A stretch of 64,000 nucleotides of DNA from Halovivax limisalsi (lineage in GTDB: Archaea; Halobacteriota; Halobacteria; Halobacteriales; Natrialbaceae), in the NCBI RefSeq assembly GCF_023093535.1, contig NZ_CP095757.1, forward strand, positions 558,001 to 622,000, written 5' to 3'. The notes below the pieces were generated by a model. That model ran no database searches, was not told where the DNA came from, and saw nothing but the letters and a program-made list of their open reading frames with translations. This document shows, piece by piece, positions 42,651-51,115 of this stretch; the stretch's first letter is position 1; every line of letters begins with the position of its first letter. Made by a program: the position numbers and the translations under genes.

Positions 42651-43112
42651 ATGGGATACGCGTGTCCGGTCTGCGGCGCCGAACAGGCCGACGGGGTTCA
42701 CCTCGCGAATCACCTCGCCGTCACCGCCTCGCTCGACCGCCCTGACCACCGCGAGTGGCTCGACGAACACGCCCCGGACTGGGTCGACGACGCGCCCGCC
42801 GACCTCGCCGACCGCGTCACCGCCCACGCCCCCGAGATCGAGACGCCCGAGTTCGCGTCGGCGGGCGGCGAGCGCCCGGGCGTCGGGTTCGAGGCCCACC
42901 TCGCCCGGCACGGACGGGGGCCGGGACGGACCGCTCCCGCGGGACCCGGCGGCGCTGATATCGACCGGGACCAGCCCCGGTCCGACGACGTCGAGGCCGT
43001 GCTCGAAGAAGCCCGGGACCTGACCGAGCGGATGACCCGGGGCAGTGCGGACGATCGCGACGGTGGCGACGATGAACCAGGAGCTGACGAGGGAAACGAC
43101 GACGAGCGCTGA
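42651..43112 (+). CDS. DUF5810 family protein with N-terminal zinc finger
   Basis: 153 aa from ATG 42651. The N-terminus YACPVCGAEQADGVHLANHL is a compact Cys2-His2-like zinc site. The middle is WLDEHAPDWVDDAPADLADRV, and the C-terminal half is disordered and acidic. It matches the haloarchaeal DUF5810 family, function unknown. It is followed 68 bp later by a DUF5809 gene on the same strand, a pairing consistent with a small operon. Confidence 0.8.
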   Translation: MGYACPVCGAEQADGVHLANHLAVTASLDRPDHREWLDEHAPDWVDDAPADLADRVTAHAPEIETPEFASAGGERPGVGFEAHLARHGRGPGRTAPAGPGGADIDRDQPRSDDVEAVLEEARDLTERMTRGSADDRDGGDDEPGADEGNDDER

Positions 43113-43180
43113 TCGGTTCCTCTCGGATCGGAGCGGCCGAAGCCGAAACCCCCTAACCGCGAGCCGTTCTACCGCGAGGT

Positions 43181-43603
43181 ATGGAGACGGAGGGATTTTT
43201 CGACCCGTCGACCGTCGAGGAGGCCCGCGAGTACTACGAGGGGGTCGGTCCGACGGCCCGAACGACCGTCCGCGAGGTGGCGCGCGCGATGGACTTCGAC
43301 CGCGATGAGTACGACGACCGGGTGACGAGCGAGGTGGTCGCGACCGCCCGCGACGCCACCTTCGCCGGCCTGCTCGCCGTTACCGTCGGCTCGCGCGACG
43401 CCTACGACGAGTGGCGCGACGCCTACGACGGCGAGGTCCACGAGATCGGCCACGAGGCCGTCGACCGCGTCGCCTGGCACGCCGGCCCCGCGGGCGAGGC
43501 CGTCGCCGCCACCTTCCAGGACGAACCCGAGGCTGCCGTCGCCACGCTGCGCCGACAGGCATTCGGGCGCATCTATCGGCCGCTGTTCGAGACCGAGGAC
43601 TGA
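43181..43603 (+). CDS. DUF5809 family protein
   Basis: 140 aa, helical: METEGFFDPSTVEEAREYYE then VGPTARTTVREVARAMDFDR, and a C-terminal LRRQAFGRIYRPLFET. It matches the haloarchaeal DUF5809 family of unknown function and follows the DUF5810 gene. No transmembrane segment or catalytic motif was seen. Confidence 0.8.
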   Translation: METEGFFDPSTVEEAREYYEGVGPTARTTVREVARAMDFDRDEYDDRVTSEVVATARDATFAGLLAVTVGSRDAYDEWRDAYDGEVHEIGHEAVDRVAWHAGPAGEAVAATFQDEPEAAVATLRRQAFGRIYRPLFETED

Positions 43604-43675
43604 GCGGGTCGGTTGCACACCGCCACGATCGACAGCGACGGAACGTTTTCCACCGACGCCGTCGTACCGAGTGCC

Positions 43676-43939
43676 ATGCGATTCGAGGCGGAGCGGCGAA
43701 TCGACGAGAACGGACGAGTCACCCTTCCGGAATCCGTACGCGACCAGCTAGATCTCGAGGCGGGTGATCGCGTTCGAATCACCGTCGAAGACGATCGCGT
43801 CGTCCTTCGACCGTGCAGTTCGCGGATCGAGTTCGCCGAGTCGATGGCGGGCGTGATCGACGACGAAACGAGGCGGGAGGGTGCGCCATCGCTCACGCCC
43901 GCCGACCTGAAAGCCGACTGGACCAGCGACTGGCCGTGA
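43676..43939 (+). CDS. Orphan AbrB/SpoVT-type (VapB-like) antitoxin
   Basis: 87 aa from ATG 43676. DNA-binding hairpin FEAERRIDENGRVTLPESVR then DQLDLEAGDRVRITVEDDRV, followed by a C-terminal toxin-binding-like tail (TPADLKADWTSDW). No PIN-domain gene follows; the next gene is a Nudix hydrolase 64 bp downstream. It is either a solitary regulator or an antitoxin that lost its toxin. Confidence 0.8.
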   Translation: MRFEAERRIDENGRVTLPESVRDQLDLEAGDRVRITVEDDRVVLRPCSSRIEFAESMAGVIDDETRREGAPSLTPADLKADWTSDWP

Positions 43940-44003
43940 TCGAGGCGCGATATCGCTTCCCGAATCGCCACCTTCTATCCGTCAGCCCGCCTCGAACTCG
44001 ATA

Positions 44004-44570
44004 ATGCCGAACCCTGACGAGCCGACCGATGCCGACGATGACGCCCACGAGTGGCCGATACTCGACTCGCAAACCGAGTACGAGACCGGCTGGTACGACG
44101 GCGGCTACGATCTCGTCGAACAGCCAGACGGCAGCGAGAAGCGCTACTACTGGGCCGACCTGCCGGCCGCGGTCGTGATCGTCGCCGTCGTCGAGGGGAA
44201 GGTCCTCTTCGTCGAGCAGTATCGCCCGACGACGCGCGAGACGCACCTCGAACTCCCCGCGGGGATCGTCGAGGACGGCGAGACCTACACGGAGGCGGCG
44301 ATCCGCGAGCTGGAGGAGGAGACCGGTTTCCGCCCGTCGAGCGCGGCCGTGATTCAGGAGTACGCCGTCGCGACGGGCGTCCTGCGCCACGACCGCGCGA
44401 TCGTCTACGCCGACGGCCTCGAACCAGGCGAGCGCGAACTCGACTCGAACGAGTTCCTCGAGGTCACCACGGTCCCCGTCGACGAGGCGCTCGACCGCGC
44501 CCGCGAGCAGCCGGCCAACGACGCGTCGATCAGCGCGCTCTGCCTCGCGACGATCGACGGCTTCCTCTAA
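44004..44570 (+). CDS. Nudix hydrolase, ADP-ribose pyrophosphatase-like
   Basis: 188 aa. An intact Nudix box (GIVEDGETYTEAAIRELEEE then TGF) lies near residues 92-114, preceded by EQYRPTTRETHLELPAG, the hallmark of ADP-ribose pyrophosphatases (YRxxxxxxxxExPAG). It likely hydrolyses ADP-ribose or a similar nucleotide sugar to AMP plus a sugar phosphate, with Mg held by the REUxEE glutamates. Cytosolic housekeeping enzyme. Confidence 0.88.
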   Translation: MPNPDEPTDADDDAHEWPILDSQTEYETGWYDGGYDLVEQPDGSEKRYYWADLPAAVVIVAVVEGKVLFVEQYRPTTRETHLELPAGIVEDGETYTEAAIRELEEETGFRPSSAAVIQEYAVATGVLRHDRAIVYADGLEPGERELDSNEFLEVTTVPVDEALDRAREQPANDASISALCLATIDGFL

Positions 44571-44685
44571 GCGGCGTCGATAGCGACGGCGCCGGGACGG
44601 GCGCGGCCGATCCGGCCGGCCGATCCGGGATCCGTACGGGGGACTCGTCGGCCTTTTCCCGTTGGGCCACCTCGTTCCGGCATCG

Positions 44686-45042
44686 ATGGACGGAGAAACG
44701 ACTCCCGACGAACTTGCCGACCGCCTCGATCGCGACGACCCGGTTCGTATCGTCGACATCCGGGACCCGGGCAGCTTCGCCAGCGGTCACATCCCCGGGA
44801 GCGAGAACGTCCCGTTCCAGGAGCTCCCCCGGCGCGTCGAGGGACTGGCCGACGCCGACCACATCGTGACGGTCTGTCCGCACGGGAAGGCGAGCGTCCA
44901 GGCGGCCCGCCTCGTCGCCTCGTACGAGGGCTGTACGGACGCCCGCGTCGAGAGCCTGGCCGGCGGGCTCGAGGCCTGGCGCGAGCGATACGAGCTCGTC
45001 TCCGACGAGGGGTCGCCGGAGGATGCCGCCTCGCCGTTCTGA
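44686..45042 (+). CDS. Rhodanese-like sulfurtransferase domain protein
   Basis: 118-aa single rhodanese domain: VRIVDIRDPGSFASGHIPGS near residue 20-39, active-site loop CPHGKAS with Cys64, and SLAGGLEAWRERYELV at the end. The Cys persulfide transfers sulfur in thiosulfate or tRNA/cofactor thiolation pathways; no partner gene adjoins it. Start ATG 44686 is chosen over 44662 because the fold begins soon after MDGETTPDELADRL. Confidence 0.9.
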   Translation: MDGETTPDELADRLDRDDPVRIVDIRDPGSFASGHIPGSENVPFQELPRRVEGLADADHIVTVCPHGKASVQAARLVASYEGCTDARVESLAGGLEAWRERYELVSDEGSPEDAASPF

Positions 45043-45111
45043 GGCCAGCCGTCGCTGGTGACGGGGTGGATCGCCGGCGAGAAGGAAAGCAGGTACTCAG
45101 ATCATCGGGGC

Positions 45112-45405
45112 TCAGGCGACGTTGAAGCCGCGATCGCGGAGGAAGTCCTCGATGCGGCCGGTGTGGTTGCCCTGGAGTTCGATGTGGGAGTCCTCGACGG
45201 TCCCGCCACAGGCGAACTTCGACTTGAGGTCCGAAGAGAGACTGTCGAGGTCGACGTCCTTCGGATCGAACCCTTCGATGATCGTTACCTCTTTGCCGTA
45301 CCTGCGCTCGTCAATGCGGATTGTGAGTTGCTGCTGGCCCTTCGCGACGTCCTCGCAGACGCAGAGCTCGTCGGGCAACCCGCACGTCGAGCAGACTTCC
45401 GACAT
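45112..45405 (-). CDS. Translation initiation factor aIF1 (SUI1)
   Basis: 97 aa. The N-terminal zinc-knuckle-like [13 protein letters not shown] has Cys5, Cys8, Cys15 and Cys17, followed by the SUI1 fold: [20 protein letters not shown] then [20 protein letters not shown] and [20 protein letters not shown]. It monitors start-codon selection on the small ribosomal subunit. A clear TATA box is 27 bp upstream (leaderless). The length is normal for haloarchaeal aIF1. Confidence 0.95.
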   Translation of the reverse strand: MSEVCSTCGLPDELCVCEDVAKGQQQLTIRIDERRYGKEVTIIEGFDPKDVDLDSLSSDLKSKFACGGTVEDSHIELQGNHTGRIEDFLRDRGFNVA

Positions 45406-45427
45406 TACGTTAGGGGCTACGAAATGC

Positions 45428-45437
45428 GCATATTAAA
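45428..45437 (-). promoter_or_regulatory. TATA box of the aIF1 gene
   Basis: TTTAATATGC on the minus strand is centred 27 bp upstream of ATG 45405. Confidence 0.75.
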
Positions 45438-45672
45438 CACTATCGGGACCCGCCGCCCGTCGGTCGATTCTTTTTGAGTGCGGGGCCCGACTCGCTGGAC
45501 GAATCCCCGCGATCGCGAACGGGGTGTGGACGAATCGTCGATCGCGTGCCCGGTCCGCTCGGGCGGGTTCGATCCGTATCGGTCGACGACGGTTCGAACG
45601 GACGGCGCGGATCGAACGGGGGAGAAGTCGATGACGGCTCGAGTCGGCCCGGCTACCCGCCCGCGTCGTCGA

Positions 45673-47862
45673 TCACCGTTTGCCGACGCCGCGGATCGGC
45701 CGGCGCTCGGCGACCAGCTCGTCGACCGCCCGGATCGCCTCGTCCGCCGCGGCACGATCGACGCCAGGACCGAACGTCGCCCGTTCGCGGATCTCGGCGA
45801 CCCGGTGGACGCGCTCGTCGAGGTCCGCCGACTCCGAGAGCGCCTCGAGGTACGCCCGGTAGGATTCGGCGGGCGCCCGCGGTCGGTGGGTGGCTGCGAG
45901 GAAGTACTCGAGACGTTCGTAGGCGCGCTCGGCGTCGGCCGCCGGCGACTCCCCGGGCCGCTGCCGGTAGAGCCGATAGAGCCGACCCAGCCGCGCGAAC
46001 GCGCCGACGTGGCGCATGCCCGCGAGGGCGCCGAGCAGCCCGATCCCGGTTACGGCGAGCTGTTCGCGCGTCGGGAGCGGGATCGAGAACCCCTCGTCCG
46101 AGTCGTCGTCGGGCGGGGCGTCGTCACCGTCGCCCGGATCGGCCTCCGGGGCGGTCTCGTTCTCCTCGGGTGGGTCGGGCTGTTCCGGCACCGCGACGTC
46201 CTCGCTCTCGTTGGTGTCGACGTTGGACTCGTCGTCTTCCCGGGCGTCCGCGAGTCGGTCGGCGTGGGCGGCGTCCCGGTCGTCCATCGGCGTCGGTTCG
46301 AACGCGACCCAGCCGTGATCGGGGAAGTACACCTCCGGCCAGGCGTGGGCGTCGAGACCGCGGACCACCCACGTGTCGTCTCCGACCTGCTGACCCTCGG
46401 TGTAGCCCGTCGCGTAGCGGGCGGGGATCCCCTCGCTGCGCAGCATCTGGACCATCGTCGTCGCCGCGTAGACGCAGTAGCCCTCGTCCATCTCGAGGAG
46501 GTAGGCGGACGCGACGTCGCCGTCCGGTCGCTCCACGTCGAGCGAGTAGTTCTTCGACCCGCGGAGGTGTCGTTCGATCGCCCGGGCCGCGTCGTACGGC
46601 GTCGCCGCGTCGCCGACGATCTCGGCCGTTCGCGCCTCGAACTCGCCCGAGACGTCCTCCGGCTGTTGGAGATACCGGGTCTCGATGTGATCGGGATAGT
46701 CCGTCCCGGCCGCTCGCATCGCGTCGGGCGACGGGTCGATGACCGCGCTCGTGACGGTGTACTGATCGTCCTCGTACAGCGTGATCGACGGGCGAACCTG
46801 GCCGTGGTCGGTCACTTCCAGGTACTCGCTGACCGACCCCTCGACTGCGAGGGGCGACGCCGCCGCTGGCGTCATCCGGACGGGCGTCTCGACGGTGACC
46901 TGCTGGGTAATCGTCTCGTAGTCGCCCGGCGGCGGATCGAGCCGGCCGTCGTACGGCCGCGTCTCGCCGGTTCGAACCCAGCTGTCGCCGGCGTAGCGAT
47001 CGTAGACCGCGCCGCGCCAGTAGGCGGGCCGGTCGCTCTCGATCGTAAAGCGCACCTCCGGCGAGAGGTCGACGCTGCCCGTGATGGTCGAGCGCTCGGG
47101 CGTGGTGGCGGTGCTCCCTTCGAGGGTCCCGGCGCCCGCGCCGGGGACGCCGCCGGCGTTCGCGGCGTCGCCGGGGACGAGCGAGACGGACAGCGAGAGC
47201 ACGATCATCACGGCGACCAGGACCACCAGCAGGTCGGCCTGCCCGACGGTTCCGCCGTGGCGTTCGAGCTCCCCGAAGGCGACCGTTCCGAGCCCGGCCA
47301 GGACGCCGACCAGGGTCAGCCACGTGCTCGCGTCGCCGGTGAGAACCAGGAATCCGAGGGCGAGCCCCGCGGGGACCGTCGCCAGGGCGTAGCGCCGCCT
47401 GAGCGCCAGGTACCAGGTGAGAAACGTCGGCACGGGAACGTACGCGAGCGCCCAGGTGCGCGCCTCGACGATCCGGATCAGTTCGACGCCGGTCGCGAGC
47501 CCGAGGGCGTCAGACAGCGCGAGTTCCAGCGCCGCCATCGCCGTCGCGGCCGGCACGCCGGCGGCCTCCATGTAATAGGCGAAGCCGAGGACCGCGGCGC
47601 CGACGCCGAGACCGACGGCCAGGCGCTCGCCGATCGTGAGCGCGGCGACGGTCCCGACCAGCACGGAGCCGACCGCGACGGCCCAGAGCGTCCGGGTTCC
47701 GCCGACGAACCGCGTGATCTCCATGAGGACCCGGACGACCGTCCCCGCGAACGCGAGCGAGCAGCAAAGCGCCGCGACCCTGAGCGCGACCGATCCGTCG
47801 GTGGCGTCGAGGGCGAGTTCGCGCCTGGCCCGCCCGGTCCAGGTTCCGGGCGCGCTACTCAT
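45673..47862 (-). CDS. Membrane-anchored transglutaminase-like protein (DUF3488/TgpA type)
   Basis: 729 aa from ATG 47862, overlapping the DUF58 stop by 8 bp. About seven N-terminal membrane helices (to about residue 230) are followed by an extracellular domain with the papain-like transglutaminase core: Cys in DEGYCVYAATTMVQMLRSEG, ARYATGYTEG, His in LDAHAWPEVYF, and the GWVAFEPTP acidic region. A further helix (about 610-630) precedes a short C-terminal DUF4129-like helical region (ERAYERLEYFLAATHRP). It belongs to the moxR-DUF58-transglutaminase operons whose function is unresolved; they are suspected of assembling or maturing surface proteins. Confidence 0.92.
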   Translation of the reverse strand: MSSAPGTWTGRARRELALDATDGSVALRVAALCCSLAFAGTVVRVLMEITRFVGGTRTLWAVAVGSVLVGTVAALTIGERLAVGLGVGAAVLGFAYYMEAAGVPAATAMAALELALSDALGLATGVELIRIVEARTWALAYVPVPTFLTWYLALRRRYALATVPAGLALGFLVLTGDASTWLTLVGVLAGLGTVAFGELERHGGTVGQADLLVVLVAVMIVLSLSVSLVPGDAANAGGVPGAGAGTLEGSTATTPERSTITGSVDLSPEVRFTIESDRPAYWRGAVYDRYAGDSWVRTGETRPYDGRLDPPPGDYETITQQVTVETPVRMTPAAASPLAVEGSVSEYLEVTDHGQVRPSITLYEDDQYTVTSAVIDPSPDAMRAAGTDYPDHIETRYLQQPEDVSGEFEARTAEIVGDAATPYDAARAIERHLRGSKNYSLDVERPDGDVASAYLLEMDEGYCVYAATTMVQMLRSEGIPARYATGYTEGQQVGDDTWVVRGLDAHAWPEVYFPDHGWVAFEPTPMDDRDAAHADRLADAREDDESNVDTNESEDVAVPEQPDPPEENETAPEADPGDGDDAPPDDDSDEGFSIPLPTREQLAVTGIGLLGALAGMRHVGAFARLGRLYRLYRQRPGESPAADAERAYERLEYFLAATHRPRAPAESYRAYLEALSESADLDERVHRVAEIRERATFGPGVDRAAADEAIRAVDELVAERRPIRGVGKR

Positions 47863-48919
47863 GCGACACCCCCGTCGACGGCCGTGCCCGGCCGCGGCGC
47901 GAATCGGTCGCCCGATCGGTTGCCGGCGGCGACTCGCCGCCCTCCGTCGCGTACTGACAGAGCCGCTCGAACGCGACCGACTCTCCGTCGAAGTCGACGA
48001 CGATTCCGTCCGGACCCGCCTCGACGACGATGTCGCCGGCGGCAACCCGGTCCGGATCGGTCGATCCCGCCTCGAACAGGGCGAGCGCCCGGAACGCCTC
48101 GTCGCGGCGATCCGGCGTCACCGTCAGTTCGACCCCCGGCAGGACCAGCACGACCCCGACGTCGTGATCGAGCAGGTGGTCCACCAGCGTCGCGGTCGCC
48201 GCCGCCAGGTCGTCCCCGTCGCCGGCTGCCCCGGCGGCGACGAGCGTGACGCGGTCGAGCCCGTCGTCGGCGACGAACTCCTTGACGACGAGCTCGCCGT
48301 CCGGTCGCTTCGCCGCCGACTTCCAGTGGACGTCCCGGAGCGTATCGCCGCGCTGGTACTCGCGCAACCGGTCGAAGACGGCGCGGTCGAACTCGCGGGC
48401 GGTGTTGGCGTACTCGCTCAGGCGTCGCCGGGCCGCCGGCGTCAGCTCGTAGACGGGCGGGTAGACGAGAATGGACCCCCGACCGTCGACGGTATACTCC
48501 CGGCTGAACAGCCCGAAGAGGTCCGTGACGGAAATCGACAGGGGTCCGACCGACCGCTCGCCGCGCGCGAGCAGGCGAACCGAGTACGTGATCGTCGTTT
48601 CGCCGTCCAGCACGCGCTCGAAGCGGTTCGTCGACGCGTCGAGCCCCGCCCCGATCTCGTCGCTCAGCGTCGCCGTGACGCCCCGATCACTCTCGACGTC
48701 GACCGTCACCGGCCGCGTCTCGCCGACGTAGCCCGCGCCGACGGGTCGACGGCGGACGGTCGGTCGATCTACGAGCGCGACGCTCCCGGCGCCGGCGACG
48801 GTGACGACGACGAGCGGGGCGACGACCGCGTTCAGCGATCGCGGACCCCACTGGGCGGACAGCGCGAGGACCGCGCCGATCGTGACGAGCACCGCGAGTC
48901 CGCGTCGGGTCGGTCTCAT
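47855..48919 (-). CDS. DUF58 domain protein
   Basis: 354 aa. Two N-terminal membrane helices (GLAVLVTIGAVLALSA and VVAPLVVVTVAGAGSVALV), a beta-rich middle, then the DUF58 signature RLREYQRGDTLRDVHWKSAA near residue 185. The remaining C-terminus has a vWA-like pattern (DRVTLVAAGAAGDG). It overlaps moxR upstream by 4 bp and the transglutaminase gene downstream by 8 bp, so the three are cotranscribed. Confidence 0.92.
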   Translation of the reverse strand: MRPTRRGLAVLVTIGAVLALSAQWGPRSLNAVVAPLVVVTVAGAGSVALVDRPTVRRRPVGAGYVGETRPVTVDVESDRGVTATLSDEIGAGLDASTNRFERVLDGETTITYSVRLLARGERSVGPLSISVTDLFGLFSREYTVDGRGSILVYPPVYELTPAARRRLSEYANTAREFDRAVFDRLREYQRGDTLRDVHWKSAAKRPDGELVVKEFVADDGLDRVTLVAAGAAGDGDDLAAATATLVDHLLDHDVGVVLVLPGVELTVTPDRRDEAFRALALFEAGSTDPDRVAAGDIVVEAGPDGIVVDFDGESVAFERLCQYATEGGESPPATDRATDSRRGRARPSTGVSHE

Positions 48920-49899
48920 TCGACCGGGACGTCCGACAGCGCCGCGTCGACGATCGATGCGCCGTCCTCGGACTGACTGCCGGTCGGCGCCCGGACGCGG
49001 TGGGCGAGCGTCTCGGGTGCGACCGTCTGGACGTCGGCCGGGACGACGTACGACCGGCCTTCGGCGACGGCGTGGGCCTGGGCCGCCCGGACGAGCGCGA
49101 TCGACCCGCGGGGACTGACGCCGATCTCGGCCCGGTCGCGGGTGTAGGCCGCCAGGCGGGCGGCGTACTCGCGGATCGATTCCTCGACCGTCACGGACGC
49201 AACCGTCTCCCTGGCGCGGAGGATCGCCGTTCGGTCCACGACCGGATCGAGCGACTCGATGGGGTGGTGGGCGGCGGTCCGGTCGAGCATCTCGGACTCG
49301 GCCTCGACGGAGGGATAGCCCAGCGAGAGCTTCTTCATGAAGCGATCGACCTCAGCGAGGGGAAGTTCGTACGTCTGGTTGGGCTCGACGGCGTTCTGCG
49401 TCGCGATGACCGTAAACGGTCGCGGGAGCGTCCGGGTCTCGCCGTCGACGGTCACCTGGCCCTCCTCCATCGCCTCGAGCAGGGCGCTCTGGGTCTTCGG
49501 CGGCGCGCGGTTGATCTCGTCGCCGAGGACGACGTTGCCGAAGACGGGGCCGGGCTTGAACTCGAACGCCTGGCTCCCCTGGTCGTAGACGTTCGCGCCC
49601 GTGATGTCCGCGGGCAGGAGGTCGGGCGTAAACTGCACCCGACTGAACTCGCAATCGATCGATCGCGCCAGCGCGCGCGTCAGCATCGTTTTGCCGACGC
49701 CGGGGACGTCTTCGACGAGGACGTGCCCGCGTGCGAGGACGGCCGTGACGATGGCCCGGATCGCCTCGTCGTTGCCCACGATGACCGATCGGACGTTTCG
49801 CTCGACCGATTCGACGAGCGACGCCGCCTCGTCGACGGTGAGGGCCTCTGCGGGTGCGTCTCGCGTCTCGTTCAATCCGGTGGTGTCAGATCGCGTCAT
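48916..49899 (-). CDS. moxR: MoxR-type AAA+ ATPase
   Basis: 327 aa. Walker A DVPGVGKTMLTRALA near residue 60, Walker B VVLGDEINRAPPKTQSALLE with the AAA_3 signature, arginine-finger/sensor region DRFMKKLSLGYPS, and the C-terminal lid SPRGSIALVRAAQAHAVAEG. MoxR ATPases act as chaperones for vWA/DUF58 partners, and a DUF58 gene follows with a 4-bp overlap. It is first gene of the operon. The 220 bp upstream hold only a weak GGGTATTCG promoter candidate. Confidence 0.95.
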   Translation of the reverse strand: MTRSDTTGLNETRDAPAEALTVDEAASLVESVERNVRSVIVGNDEAIRAIVTAVLARGHVLVEDVPGVGKTMLTRALARSIDCEFSRVQFTPDLLPADITGANVYDQGSQAFEFKPGPVFGNVVLGDEINRAPPKTQSALLEAMEEGQVTVDGETRTLPRPFTVIATQNAVEPNQTYELPLAEVDRFMKKLSLGYPSVEAESEMLDRTAAHHPIESLDPVVDRTAILRARETVASVTVEESIREYAARLAAYTRDRAEIGVSPRGSIALVRAAQAHAVAEGRSYVVPADVQTVAPETLAHRVRAPTGSQSEDGASIVDAALSDVPVE

Positions 49900-50120
49900 G
49901 GAGGTGTATCACACTCGAATACCCGATATGCAGAGGGTAGCGGGTTCGTTGGTACCACCCTCGCGTCGCGTCCAAATAACCTTTGGGTTACCGAAAGTGG
50001 CCGTTTGAGCCGCGAGAACGTCCCGTCCGGTTCCGCCGACCGTCGTCGAGGGCGGGCCCCGACCGGAGCCGCCGCTCGACGCGCGAGTGTCCGGAAAACG
50101 ATGCCTCCACCGGATCCGGC

Positions 50121-50315
50121 CTACAGGCGCTCGACGTTGGACGCGCGCGGGCCCTTCTCGGCCTCGACGATGTCGAACTCCAGTTCCTGACCCTCCTCGA
50201 GGTCAGGACCGCCGATGTCCTCCATGTGGAAGAACACGTCCTCGTCCGCGTCGTCACTCTCGATGAATCCGTAACCGCCCGTATCGTTGAAGAACGCAAC
50301 CGTACCTTTCGCCAT
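50121..50315 (-). CDS. cspA: Cold-shock domain protein
   Basis: 64 aa from ATG 50315. RNP1-like GGYGFIESD and RNP2-like EDVFFHMEDI are both present, along with the C-terminal EKGPRASNVERL. It binds single-stranded RNA/DNA as a chaperone. A TATA box lies 31 bp upstream, so the longer frame from 50345 is rejected. Confidence 0.95.
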   Translation of the reverse strand: MAKGTVAFFNDTGGYGFIESDDADEDVFFHMEDIGGPDLEEGQELEFDIVEAEKGPRASNVERL

Positions 50316-50341
50316 TGCACCTACACGTGGACGCGACGAAC

Positions 50342-50350
50342 GCATAAATG
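50342..50350 (-). promoter_or_regulatory. TATA box of the cold-shock gene
   Basis: ACATTTATG on the minus strand is about 31 bp upstream of ATG 50315. It overlaps the ATG of the longer open frame, which is further reason to reject that start. Confidence 0.7.
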
Positions 50351-50435
50351 TTCTGTCGGCGAATTGACCGGTCAGGCTATGCGCGAGCGGAGTCCGCCGC
50401 GTCCCCTCCCTCGTCTGGCTGCACCCCCGCGGCCG

Positions 50436-50777
50436 TCACCACTCGATACAGTCGGGGCAGACGAACCCGTCGTCCGTCCGCCACTGTCGGTCGCTCTCGC
50501 GATCGCAGCGGGCGCACGGGCGATCCTGTCCCACTGCGAAGGTGACCGCGGGCCGATCGGCGCTCCTCGACGGTGCGCAGTCCGCATCGCCGGGTGCGGA
50601 TACTGGCTCGCCTTCCGCACCCGTTGTACGGGTTGAATTCTCGTCCCCGTCGGGTTCCGGATCCGGAGTTGCCGGATCCGATTCGGCGGCTGCGGTGTCC
50701 GATTCGACCGCCGATCCGTTTCGGTCCGCCTGGGGTTCCGTCGCGCCGGCGAAGTCCGAGAGCGTCGACCGTTCCAC
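50436..50777 (-). CDS. Small acidic protein with C-terminal zinc ribbon
   Basis: 113 aa if started at GTG 50777, where a TATA box (GAATTTATGT, 50801-50810) is 28 bp upstream. The frame is open to ATG 50906 but that extension contains the TATA box itself. A short N-terminal motif STLSDFAG precedes a disordered acidic middle. The C-terminus CARCDRESDRQWRTDDGFVC then PDCIEW is a four-cysteine zinc ribbon. It resembles uncharacterised haloarchaeal zinc-ribbon proteins; no function is assigned. Confidence 0.65.
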   Translation of the reverse strand: MERSTLSDFAGATEPQADRNGSAVESDTAAAESDPATPDPEPDGDENSTRTTGAEGEPVSAPGDADCAPSRSADRPAVTFAVGQDRPCARCDRESDRQWRTDDGFVCPDCIEW

Positions 50778-50800
50778 GCGTGAGGGGTCGTGCCCGATCG

Positions 50801-50810
50801 ACATAAATTC
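50801..50810 (-). promoter_or_regulatory. TATA box deciding the start of the zinc-ribbon gene
   Basis: GAATTTATGT on the minus strand, 28 bp upstream of GTG 50777. Its ATG would be mistaken for a start codon by a naive caller. Confidence 0.6.
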
Positions 50811-50904
50811 GTCCGCTCGACCGACCGGACCGACGGCGGTCGCTCGCCGCCAGACCGTGGCTGCAACCGGCATCGCCAAGTACCGCCGCGCGAAATCGTC
50901 GTCC

Positions 50905-51099
50905 ATGACAGACGTCCCGCCACCGACGGACCTCGTCGGACAGCTCAGACAGGCGAACGAACTGTTCGTGGAGATCGCCAGCGGCCAGGGCGCCGCCGTG
51001 CTCCTCCTGGCGTGTGGGACGCTGCTGATTGCCGGATCGGTCGCGTTCCTCGGCTACCTGTCGCTGGGCGCCGCCGTCGACGCCGTGACGCCGAACTGA
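50905..51099 (+). CDS. Small single-helix membrane protein
   Basis: 64 aa. A polar N-terminal helix (DLVGQLRQANELFVEIASG) is followed by one strong membrane helix (AAVLLLACGTLLIAGSVAFL). It diverges from the zinc-ribbon gene and converges on mer with a 16-bp gap. No family was recognised. The hydrophobic segment and clean start make it likely real. Confidence 0.6.
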   Translation: MTDVPPPTDLVGQLRQANELFVEIASGQGAAVLLLACGTLLIAGSVAFLGYLSLGAAVDAVTPN

Positions 51100-51115
51100 C
51101 CGCACTGCCGGCCCC

